Source: Candidatus Colwellbacteria bacterium RIFCSPLOWO2_01_FULL_48_10
Lineage (GTDB): Bacteria > Patescibacteriota > Minisyncoccia > UBA6257 > Colwellbacteraceae
Direction of reading: 5' to 3'
Assembly: GCA_001817755.1 (NCBI GenBank)
Contig: MHIY01000005.1
Location: forward strand, 1,797 to 14,307
DNA: 12,511 nt
The position numbers and the translations under genes are program-made. Of the stretch, positions 1 through 5,804 are shown in pieces; within the stretch, counting starts at the first letter, position 1, and every line of letters starts with the position of its first letter. The notes under the pieces were generated by a model, which saw only the letters and a list, made by a program, of their open reading frames with translations, was not told where the DNA came from and made no database searches.

Positions 1-1143
1 GCCAAGCATCTCAAAATCGCCAGATTTTGACCCTGAGCCTGTCGAATGGGTCGCTTTATATATCACAGCAGACTGGCCTGGGGCGATAAATCTCTGAGGT
101 TTGTCGAAAATCAGCTTGTAGTTTGTAGCTGATAGTTTGTAGAGACTCGCCGAGAAAAGTGGCTGCCTATACCTCACTCTGCACATCACTCTCATTGGCT
201 TATTCCCTACTTCGCCAAGGCTACGGCGGGCAAGCGTACGAATAATGGATGTAGGGATTGGCGTAATTGTGTTTATGTTAGTCAGAAGAACTTCTTTGCG
301 GTAAAGTGCTTCGTTGCTGCTTCCCTTCGCCACGACGAGCGTATTTGTACTAACTTTTTTTTCGGCAACATAGTACGGCTCGCTAGCGCCACCAATCCTT
401 AAACCGTGCCGCTGGCCGATGGTATAGAATTGCACTCCGTCGTGATACCCCAAGTCCTCCCCACTCTCATCTATTATCCTTCCCTTCTTCTTAGGCAGAT
501 ATTCGGTCAAAAAATCTTTAATGGAAACTTGGCCGATGAAACAAATGCCCTGGGAGTCCTTTTTTTCGGCTGTTGGCAAGCTAGCGCGCTTGGCGATGGC
601 GCGAACTTCTGATTTTAAATAACCGCCTATCGGAAACAGACAATGCTTTAGCTGATCCTGAGTCAGAGTCCAGAGGAAATAACTCTGATCCTTGGACTTA
701 TCTTTTGCTACATGAAGCGCATCTTTAACTTTTAACTTTGAACTTTGAACTTTGAACTTTTTAACGTAGTGTCCGGTAGCAACATAATCAGCGCCAAGCT
801 CCAATGCTTTCTTTAGAAACAATCCAAACTTTATCTCTTTGTTGCACATCACATCCGGATTGGGCGTGATACCCTTCTCGTATCCGGCGATCATGTAATC
901 CACGACGGCTTTTTTGTATTCCTTCTCAAGATTAAAAATGTAGAACGGGATCCCTAGATGTTCGGCCACACGACGGGCGTATTCGGCCTCGCGCACGTCG
1001 CAACCGCCACGGTTCCAACAGCGCAGATGGACGCCGACAACATGATAGCCCTGCTTTTTCAACAGATAAGCCGCGACGGAAGAATCCACCCCGCCGGAAA
1101 GGCCGACGAAAACTCTTTCCAACCTATCATTTTTTCTAACCAT
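1..1143 (-). CDS. mnmA: tRNA-uridine 2-sulfurtransferase MnmA (3' end beyond window)
   Basis: The minus frame starting at the ATG at 1143-1141 is open to base 1, giving 381 codons without a stop. MnmA thiolates U34 of the Lys, Glu and Gln tRNAs in the cytoplasm, using ATP and a persulfide relay. Visible landmarks: the PP-loop SGGVDSS at residues 16-22; NPDVMC with Cys100; ATGHY; KDQSYFL; DSQGICFIG with Cys201; the RYRQ and PGQSAV motifs of the C-terminal barrel. Cys100 and Cys201 match the catalytic pair (Cys102 and Cys199 in E. coli). The last visible residues, EMLG, should run straight into the family's terminal GGGII, so only about 10 residues are missing. Compared with the remembered E. 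coli protein it carries a 15-residue insertion (codons 205-249), a 12-residue insertion (codons 16-51) and about five extra residues after GHY. All three fall on repeat-like DNA. No Shine-Dalgarno is seen. It lies downstream of glmS across a 166-base spacer. Confidence 0.96.
   Translation of the reverse strand, partial: MVRKNDRLERVFVGLSGGVDSSVAAYLLKKQGYHVVGVHLRCWNRGGCDVREAEYARRVAEHLGIPFYIFNLEKEYKKAVVDYMIAGYEKGITPNPDVMCNKEIKFGLFLKKALELGADYVATGHYVKKFKVQSSKLKVKDALHVAKDKSKDQSYFLWTLTQDQLKHCLFPIGGYLKSEVRAIAKRASLPTAEKKDSQGICFIGQVSIKDFLTEYLPKKKGRIIDESGEDLGYHDGVQFYTIGQRHGLRIGGASEPYYVAEKKVSTNTLVVAKGSSNEALYRKEVLLTNINTITPIPTSIIRTLARRSLGEVGNKPMRVMCRVRYRQPLFSASLYKLSATNYKLIFDKPQRFIAPGQSAVIYKATHSTGSGSKSGDFEMLG
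11..30. repeat. 8-bp hairpin inside the 3' end of mnmA
   Basis: TCAAAATC at 11-18 and GATTTTGA at 23-30 are exact reverse complements around a GCCA loop. The hairpin overlaps the 12-codon segment that looks inserted in MnmA, and it abuts the GACCC/GGGTC element at 29-52. Confidence 0.7.
29..52. repeat. Short repeat element with GACCC/GGGTC ends, inside mnmA
   Basis: The segment begins GACCC and ends GGGTC, an exact 5-bp inverted repeat. Its core CCTGAGCCTGTCGAA is a sequence I recognise from memory as a frequent dispersed repeat in many bacterial and CPR genomes; this is not checked here. It lies in the reading frame of mnmA and contributes most of the extra residues THSTGSGSKSGD. Confidence 0.55.
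115..142. repeat. Heptanucleotide tandem array (unit TTTGTAG) in mnmA
   Basis: There are four consecutive 7-base units. The second and fourth are TTTGTAG, and the first and third (CTTGTAG, CTGATAG) are variants. Equivalently it is two 14-base repeats differing at two positions. It encodes the minus-strand residues LYKLSATNYK. Here MnmA is not longer than the E. coli protein, so the array has replaced or diversified sequence without lengthening it. Confidence 0.7.
205..249. repeat. 45-bp in-frame insertion element in mnmA
   Basis: These 15 codons encode SIIRTLARRSLGEVG, which has no counterpart when MnmA is aligned by eye to E. coli MnmA; the flanking residues then match without gaps. The DNA contains TTCGCCAAGGCTACGGCGGG, which resembles repeat sequences I remember as common in CPR genomes. 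Its left end CCCTAC (205-210) and GTAGGG (251-256) just beyond its right end form an inverted repeat. The call as an inserted mobile or palindromic element is an inference. Confidence 0.6.
727..761. repeat. Heptanucleotide tandem array (unit AACTTTG) in mnmA
   Basis: AAC recurs every 7 bases at 727, 734, 741, 748 and 755, and once more 8 bases later at 763. Units are AACTTTG or AACTTTT. On the minus strand it encodes the Lys-rich stretch KFKVQSSKLKV just after ATGHY, where MnmA is about five residues longer than in E. coli. Seven is not a multiple of three, so successive units are read in different frames. Confidence 0.8.
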
Positions 1144-1177
1144 TCTTATAAGAATATACTATTGCCATACTCACCAA

Positions 1178-1294
1178 GCTCGTTAGCGCTCCCGCTTTCA
1201 TTAATGAAAGCGGCTCAGATCGGAGCGTCCGGCTCGTTAGCTCGCTAGTCAGAAAATAGTTTCGGGTTACTAACGAGCTTCTGTTCTAACGAGC
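1178..1294. repeat. Four copies of GCTCGTTAG in mixed orientation
   Basis: GCTCGTTAG occurs at 1178-1186 and 1232-1240, and its exact complement CTAACGAGC at 1270-1278 and 1286-1294. The inner pair could fold into a 9-bp stem in the glmS downstream transcript. No T-run follows the stem on either strand, so it does not look like a standard intrinsic terminator. The repeats fill most of the 166-base spacer between glmS and mnmA, which otherwise shows nothing recognisable except the palindrome at 1192-1213. Confidence 0.75.
1192..1213. repeat. 22-bp perfect palindrome between glmS and mnmA
   Basis: CCGCTTTCATT at 1192-1202 is followed directly by its exact reverse complement, ending at 1213. 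CGCTC (1187-1191) and GAGCG (1223-1227) could extend the stem after a bulge of nine bases. It could form an RNA hairpin or cruciform, or be a dimeric protein site; the sequence alone does not decide. Confidence 0.85.
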
Positions 1295-1309
1295 TATTGA
1301 ACTATCCAC

Positions 1310-3157
1310 CTATTCCACCGTCACTGACTTGGCCAGATTCCTCGGCTTATCAACGTCAAGACCGCGCAAGACGCCTGAGTAATACGCAAAAAGTTGAAGC
1401 GGGATAACGGCAAGAATTGGTGTCAGCATCTCAAGTGTTTTAGGAATGTATATTACATCATCCACGATCTTGCCGATCTCCTTGTCGCCTTTGGTAGCTA
1501 TCGCGATAATCGGGCCGCGACGCGCCTTTATCTCTTGGGTGTTTGAAATATTTTTTTCGTAGACGCTATCTTGCGGGACTATCACGACGGTCGGGAACTC
1601 CTCGTCGATCATGGCAAGCGGGCCGTGTTTCATCTCCCCGGAACCATAGCCTTCGGCGTGAACATAAGCAACTTCCTTAAGCTTGAGCGCGCCTTCATAA
1701 GCAGTAGCCAGATTGTATTTGCGTCCGATGAACAAAAAATCGCGGTAAGGAAGATATTTCTCGGCTATCTTTTTCATCTGTTCGGCGACTTTCAACGTCT
1801 CCTCAACGAGATCTGGAATCTTTAAGAGTTCTTTTACAATGCGCTTGCCCATGGTGAGAGATAAATTTCTCTGCCGGCCCAGGAAAAGCGTATAAAGGGC
1901 AAGCACGGCAAGCTGTGAAGTAAAAGCCTTGTAGGAAGCGACGCTCACCTCGGGACCAGCATGATTATAAACCCCGGCATCGGTCATCCTTGCAACCGAG
2001 GAACCGACGACATTCACTATGCCCAGCGTAAGTACGCCCTTTTCTTTCGCTTCCTTAAGCGCGCCGATCGTGTCTGCGGTTTCCCCAGACTGAGAGATTA
2101 CCATCACCGCGGTTTTCTCGTCCAAGATGGGCTTGCGGTATCTGAATTCGGAAGCGAGATCAACTTCGGTTCTTACTCCCGCATATTCTTCCAACATATA
2201 TTTTCCAATCATTCCGGCGAGGTTGGCCGTGCCGCAAGAAGTGATGATAAGGCGCTCGATCAAGCGCAGCTTCTCCTTGATCTCCTTTTTTTCTTCCAGC
2301 CCGCCTAATTTTGCCTTGCCTTCTTCCAAAAGCAACCGGCCTCTCAAAGTGCTTCTAAGCGCATCGGGCTGTTCCATGATTTCCTTGATGCTGAAATGCG
2401 GATAATTTCCTTTCTCTGCCATCTCAATGGTGTGGTCGACATGCTGCACTTCTCTCTGAACAAGCTGGTTAAAGACATTGACTATGCCGTAATTTTGCGG
2501 GGTAACGACCGCCATTTCGCCATCGTTTAAATATATTATTTGGCGGGTGTGCTTAAGAATTGGCGATGCGTCCGAAGCGATAATATATTCATTGTTTCCC
2601 ACACCCAGAAGTAAAGGACTGAAATTCCTAACTGCCACCATTTTGTTCGGCTCGCCCTTTGACATAACCACCAGCCCATACGTTCCTTTCAACTTCGGCA
2701 AAACCTTCAAAACAAGTTCTTCGATGGGCGTATTTGGAACATCCTTCCCCTCATCTTCGATAAGATGAGCTATCACTTCCGTGTCGGTCTGCGAACGAAA
2801 TTTATGCCCTCGTTTGATGAGGTCCTTTTTTAAGTCGTGGTAGTTTTCGATGACACCGTTGTGAGCAATGAATATCTGCTCCAGACAATCGAAGTGAGGA
2901 TGGGCATTCGCGTCATTTGGCTCGCCATGAGTGGCCCAGCGGGTATGGCCCATGGCAATGCTGGCGTAGCTTCCGCTCGCATCGACGAGCTTTACCAAAT
3001 CGTCCACTCTACCCGCGGTCTTGATAACCTTGATGTTGTCATTGTCTAGAAAAGCGATGCCGGCGGAATCATAACCGCGGTATTCCAATGCCCGCAATCC
3101 ATCTACGACGACGGAAACTGGGTTCTTTTTGCCCACATAGCCAACTATTCCGCACAT
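1310..3157 (-). CDS. glmS: Glutamine-fructose-6-phosphate aminotransferase (isomerizing) GlmS
   Basis: A full-length 615-residue GlmS. It makes glucosamine-6-phosphate from fructose-6-phosphate and glutamine, the first step towards UDP-GlcNAc for peptidoglycan and other envelope sugars. It begins MCGIVGYVG, so Cys2 becomes the N-terminal nucleophile after Met removal. The glutaminase domain (about 1-230) has HTRW 71-74, NGVIENY 100-106 and TDTE 124-127; Asn100, Gly101 and Asp125 match the E. coli oxyanion and substrate residues. Two SIS isomerase domains follow: CGT 308-310 with SQSGET 355-360, then EGALKLKEV 488-496 with HGP 511-513. The end DKPRNLAKSVTVE places Lys610 at the catalytic lysine (Lys603 in E. 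coli). Ala311 replaces the usual Ser, a variation I believe is common. There is no Shine-Dalgarno and no glmS ribozyme is visible in the 101-base leader, which is filled by heptanucleotide repeats. It follows efp on the same strand. Confidence 0.98.
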   Translation of the reverse strand: MCGIVGYVGKKNPVSVVVDGLRALEYRGYDSAGIAFLDNDNIKVIKTAGRVDDLVKLVDASGSYASIAMGHTRWATHGEPNDANAHPHFDCLEQIFIAHNGVIENYHDLKKDLIKRGHKFRSQTDTEVIAHLIEDEGKDVPNTPIEELVLKVLPKLKGTYGLVVMSKGEPNKMVAVRNFSPLLLGVGNNEYIIASDASPILKHTRQIIYLNDGEMAVVTPQNYGIVNVFNQLVQREVQHVDHTIEMAEKGNYPHFSIKEIMEQPDALRSTLRGRLLLEEGKAKLGGLEEKKEIKEKLRLIERLIITSCGTANLAGMIGKYMLEEYAGVRTEVDLASEFRYRKPILDEKTAVMVISQSGETADTIGALKEAKEKGVLTLGIVNVVGSSVARMTDAGVYNHAGPEVSVASYKAFTSQLAVLALYTLFLGRQRNLSLTMGKRIVKELLKIPDLVEETLKVAEQMKKIAEKYLPYRDFLFIGRKYNLATAYEGALKLKEVAYVHAEGYGSGEMKHGPLAMIDEEFPTVVIVPQDSVYEKNISNTQEIKARRGPIIAIATKGDKEIGKIVDDVIYIPKTLEMLTPILAVIPLQLFAYYSGVLRGLDVDKPRNLAKSVTVE

Positions 3158-3166
3158 GATAATAAA

Positions 3167-3194
3167 TTTAAAACTTAAAGCTAAAAGCTAAAAG
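3167..3194. repeat. Heptanucleotide array (unit CTAAAAG) upstream of glmS
   Basis: There are four 7-base units ending in two identical CTAAAAG copies at 3181-3187 and 3188-3194, preceded by CTTAAAG and TTTAAAA. It sits 10 bases upstream of the glmS start codon and would form much of the glmS 5' leader. Confidence 0.75.
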
Positions 3195-3208
3195 ATCGGA
3201 AAGTGCGA

Positions 3209-3257
3209 CATTTTTGTTTGGAATTTTCATTTTGAGTTTTTAGTTTTTACTTTTGAG
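3209..3257. repeat. Heptanucleotide array (TTTTGAG/TTTTTAG type) after efp
   Basis: A T-rich array of period 7 runs to the base before the efp stop-codon trinucleotide. TTTTGAG occurs at 3230-3236 and 3251-3257, with TTTTTAG and TTTTTAC between; earlier units (3209-3229) are more degenerate. It is roughly complementary to the A-rich array at 3167-3194, so the two could pair in RNA. Confidence 0.65.
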
Positions 3258-3258
3258 T

Positions 3259-3828
3259 TTATTTGCTGACCCTATCGACATACAACCCCGTCTCGGTATT
3301 GACCCTTATTATGTCACCCTCATTTATGAAAAGCGGCGTGAGGACCTTGGCCCCACCCTCGATGGTCACGGCTTTGTTGCCACCCTGAGCTGTATTGCCC
3401 TTAACGGCTGGCGGGGCCTCGATAATCTTGTACTCGCACTTTATAGGCAAAGTTATGCCCAATATCTTGTCGTCAAACTTCAACGCAACCACAGTCGTGT
3501 TCGGTTTCAGAAAAATAGCCCTATCGCCGCCAACCTTGTCTTGCGGCATCGAAAAGCGTTTTGAGGGGTCCTTAGTTTCGGAAAACCAATACTCGCCACG
3601 GTGGTTATAGAGATATTTTATGTCCTCCTTGATTAACTCGGCTTCCTCAATCTTATCGCTCTGGTGGAATGTCCTCTCCTGGATGGCTCCGGTCATAAGG
3701 TTCTTGAGCTTGGTCTTCGCGACCGGCTTCCTCTGTTGCATCCTTAAAAAGGCGAAATCTAAAACCTCCCACGGGTCGCTGTCCAAGATCAAAAATGTTC
3801 CAGGCTTAAGTTCATTATATGCGAGCAT
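3259..3828 (-). CDS. efp: Elongation factor P
   Basis: A 189-residue EF-P, the normal length. EF-P binds between the ribosomal P and E sites and rescues stalling at consecutive prolines. The N-terminal KOW-like domain starts MLAYNELKPGT. The body contains KLKNLMTG and KYLYNHRGEYWF, and the C-terminal domain has VKGNTAQGGNKAVTIEGGAKVLTPLF in two blocks and ends GLYVDRVSK, all typical. The loop that enters the peptidyl-transferase centre reads RMQQRKPV. Aligned without gaps to E. coli, Gln32 takes the place of the modified Lys34 and the PGKG tip is absent; nearby Arg33 and Lys34 might substitute. The start fits the usual length, and a good promoter lies just upstream. No Shine-Dalgarno is seen. 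It is divergent from the ATPase gene at 3958 and reads towards glmS. Confidence 0.97.
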   Translation of the reverse strand: MLAYNELKPGTFLILDSDPWEVLDFAFLRMQQRKPVAKTKLKNLMTGAIQERTFHQSDKIEEAELIKEDIKYLYNHRGEYWFSETKDPSKRFSMPQDKVGGDRAIFLKPNTTVVALKFDDKILGITLPIKCEYKIIEAPPAVKGNTAQGGNKAVTIEGGAKVLTPLFINEGDIIRVNTETGLYVDRVSK

Positions 3829-3848
3829 AGTCGTATAGCTTTTATGGT

Positions 3849-3877
3849 ATATTAGCCCTAGGTTAAACTTTAATCAA
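3849..3877 (-). promoter_or_regulatory. Sigma70-type promoter of efp
   Basis: On the minus strand, TTGATT (3877-3872) and TAATAT (3854-3849) are separated by exactly 17 bases. Transcription would start near 3842, leaving a leader of only about 14 bases before the efp ATG. Confidence 0.7.
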
Positions 3878-3894
3878 GTCATCGGCCAGCTTAA

Positions 3895-3913
3895 GATATA
3901 TTCCGATATATCC
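3895..3913. repeat. GATATAT direct repeat in the divergent efp/ATPase spacer
   Basis: GATATAT occurs at 3895-3901 and 3905-3911, ten bases apart (about one helical turn), each followed by CC after at most one T. It could be an operator or part of an AT-rich promoter for the plus-strand gene. I see no convincing -35/-10 pair for that gene. Confidence 0.3.
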
Positions 3914-3957
3914 TAGTCAGAACCGGCTTGCCGTGCTATCCTGAACCATAGATTTAT

Positions 3958-5715
3958 ATGCATCACAAGGAGCCCGCGGAAAAGATCGAAGATGTGGTCA
4001 TAAAAAATGATTTCGTCGGCAAAAGCAAAGACGTGGTTTTCTTTGGGCGCACTAATTTTAGGAATCGGCAGCACCTTTTCGGCATAAAACGCAAAGACCG
4101 GCGCCAGCACATGTACGTGATCGGCAAAACCGGAACCGGCAAAAGCGCCCTACTCAAAAACCTGGCCCTCCAAGACATCTTTAACGGCGACGGCGTCTGT
4201 ATTGTCGATCCGCACGGCGAGTTCGTAGAAGAGATCCTGGAAAAAATCCCACCGCACCGACTAGAAGACGTGATCTATTTCAACCCGGCGGACACTGACC
4301 ATCACATCGGATTCAACGTGCTCGAACTGCCCGACCCGAAATATAAACACCTGGTCGCCTCTGGGCTCATGGGCATATTCACCAAGATCTGGTCGAATGT
4401 CTGGTCGGCACGCATGGAGTATATTTTAAACAACGCGATCCTGGCCCTACTCGACACGCCTGGTTCAACCCTCCTCGGCATCCCGCGGCTGCTCGTCGAC
4501 AAAAGCTTCAGGCAAAAAATAGTGAACAACATCAAAGACCCGGTGGTCAAGGCTTTCTGGATACACGAATATGAAGGCTGGCAGGACAAGTTCCGAAGCG
4601 AGGCCATCGCTCCTATTCAGAACAAAGTCGGCCAATTCCTGTCGAGTAACATCGTGAGGAACGTGGTCGGCCAAGCCAAGAGCACTATCGATATCTTCGA
4701 TCTGATGAACAACAGGAAGATATTCTTGATAAATGTTTCGAAGGGACGCATCGGAGAAGATAATTCGTCTCTCTTGGGAGCTATGTTCATAACAAAGATT
4801 CAGCTCTCCGCGATGGAGCGCGTAAGAATCCCCGAAGAAGAAAGACCTGACTTTTTCCTCTACGTCGACGAATTTCAAAATTTCGCCACCGATTCTTTCG
4901 CGAACGTATTGTCGGAGGCCCGCAAATACCGTCTGGACATAATACTCGCCCACCAATACGTCGGCCAACTAGTTACTGAGACCTCGACCAAGGTTAGAGA
5001 TGCCGTTTTTGGCAACGTCGGCACGATGGTTGTTTTTAGGATCGGCGCGGCTGACGCGGAATTCATCGAAAATGAAATGACGCCCGAGTTCACAATCCAG
5101 GACATCGTGAATCTCCCCAACTACTCGGTTTACACGAAGCTCATGATCGACGGCATCACCAGCCGACCATTCTCGGCTGGCACCTTGCCGCCGCTCGACA
5201 TACCGTCGGCTGCCGGCATGAAAGAAAAGATAATCGAATCCTCAAGAAGGCTCTACAGCCGCCCGCGCGCCGAGGTTGAACACGCCATAAACGAATGGAG
5301 CGGCATGACGATGCCGGGAGAAAGCGAAGGCTCTTACCGACCACCTCAAAAAAGCAGAGCGCCCGCAAGTACTCCTTTTTCCATGAACAGGACAGTGACA
5401 GACGCTAAACCAAGGCCCAGCAGTCAACATGTCCCCGATCTCGCCAACTTAGGCATCGAGTTTGAAGTGGAAAAAGAAAGACTCCCAGAGAGACGCGAAG
5501 ACACAAGGCCCAGGCAATCCGCTCAACCGTCTCACAGCCAGGAACGCCGCCCAAGGCCAGGCAGCGTATCTTCTGGACCAGTAAAAACAATCTCATTGTC
5601 AGCCTTAAGGCCGATCACTGAAACGCCAAAACCGAAAGACCGGCCGAAACCGAATGTATCTTCCCTGCGCGACACTCTACAAGGCATCTTGAACCCGAAA
5701 GACGAACCTAAATAG
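3958..5715 (+). CDS. TraG/VirD4-like AAA+ ATPase (DUF87/TraD type), soluble form
   Basis: A 585-residue P-loop ATPase of the HerA/TraG/VirD4 group. Relatives pump DNA or protein across membranes in conjugation, type IV secretion or pilus systems. Features in order: FFGRTNF and LFGIKRKDRR lead-in; Walker A GKTGTGKS at 56-63; DPHGEF; EYILNNAILALL; Walker B FFLYVDEFQ with Asp304-Glu305; a polar motif in ILAHQY; FSAGTLPP ending the core near residue 410. No membrane helix is present, unlike classic VirD4/TraG, so an anchor must come from elsewhere if it works at a membrane. From about residue 430 the protein is Pro/Arg/Ser-rich and probably disordered, ending with a conserved-looking tail ISLSALRP then LRDTLQGIL. 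TAG lies in frame three codons upstream of the ATG, fixing the start at or after 3958. There is no Shine-Dalgarno at the right distance; AAGGAG at 3967-3972 is inside the gene. It is a paralogue of the gene at 7581-9029. Confidence 0.93.
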   Translation: MHHKEPAEKIEDVVIKNDFVGKSKDVVFFGRTNFRNRQHLFGIKRKDRRQHMYVIGKTGTGKSALLKNLALQDIFNGDGVCIVDPHGEFVEEILEKIPPHRLEDVIYFNPADTDHHIGFNVLELPDPKYKHLVASGLMGIFTKIWSNVWSARMEYILNNAILALLDTPGSTLLGIPRLLVDKSFRQKIVNNIKDPVVKAFWIHEYEGWQDKFRSEAIAPIQNKVGQFLSSNIVRNVVGQAKSTIDIFDLMNNRKIFLINVSKGRIGEDNSSLLGAMFITKIQLSAMERVRIPEEERPDFFLYVDEFQNFATDSFANVLSEARKYRLDIILAHQYVGQLVTETSTKVRDAVFGNVGTMVVFRIGAADAEFIENEMTPEFTIQDIVNLPNYSVYTKLMIDGITSRPFSAGTLPPLDIPSAAGMKEKIIESSRRLYSRPRAEVEHAINEWSGMTMPGESEGSYRPPQKSRAPASTPFSMNRTVTDAKPRPSSQHVPDLANLGIEFEVEKERLPERREDTRPRQSAQPSHSQERRPRPGSVSSGPVKTISLSALRPITETPKPKDRPKPNVSSLRDTLQGILNPKDEPK

Positions 5716-5741
5716 ACTATTATTGGTTGAACATCACTGTC

Positions 5742-5779
5742 CACCTCAACAATTGTCCGATCGGACAATTGTTGAGGTG
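5742..5779. repeat. 38-bp perfect palindrome, candidate bidirectional terminator
   Basis: CACCTCAACAATTGTCCGA (5742-5760) is followed immediately by its exact reverse complement (5761-5779). It lies between two convergent stop codons (5715 on plus, 5805 on minus), where a hairpin would stop transcription from both sides. No T-run follows on either strand, so it is not a textbook intrinsic terminator. A repeat element or protein-binding palindrome is the alternative. Confidence 0.8.
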
Positions 5780-5804
5780 TGAGTCGACTGCTTGATCGAG
5801 TTTT

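Noticed and set aside
727..761. CRISPR array
   Set aside because: Units are 7 bases with no spacers, and no cas gene is present. It is a plain tandem repeat.
406..1248. Short plus-strand frames at 406-612 and 958-1248
   Set aside because: They are shadows of mnmA, whose minus-strand frame is open through the left edge and contains all catalytic motifs.
1232..1278. Intrinsic terminator for glmS
   Set aside because: A 9-bp stem is possible, but the loop is nearly 30 bases and no T-run follows, so it is listed only as a repeat.
3158..3258. glmS ribozyme or riboswitch in the glmS leader
   Set aside because: The 101-base leader is made of AT-rich heptads and is too short and repetitive for the glmS ribozyme core.
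3928..3956. Promoter TTGCCG with a downstream AT-rich -10 for the plus-strand ATPase gene
   Set aside because: No hexamer at 16-18 bases spacing resembles TATAAT, so the call would be guesswork.
3966..4000. Later start for the plus-strand ATPase behind the AAGGAG motif
   Set aside because: The first alternative start after AAGGAG is a GTG at 3994, about 22 bases downstream, too far for a Shine-Dalgarno. The ATG at 3958 is kept.
4465..4968. 167-codon minus-strand frame inside the plus-strand ATPase gene
   Set aside because: It is fully antisense to the conserved Walker B region of a clear ATPase, and has no family resemblance.
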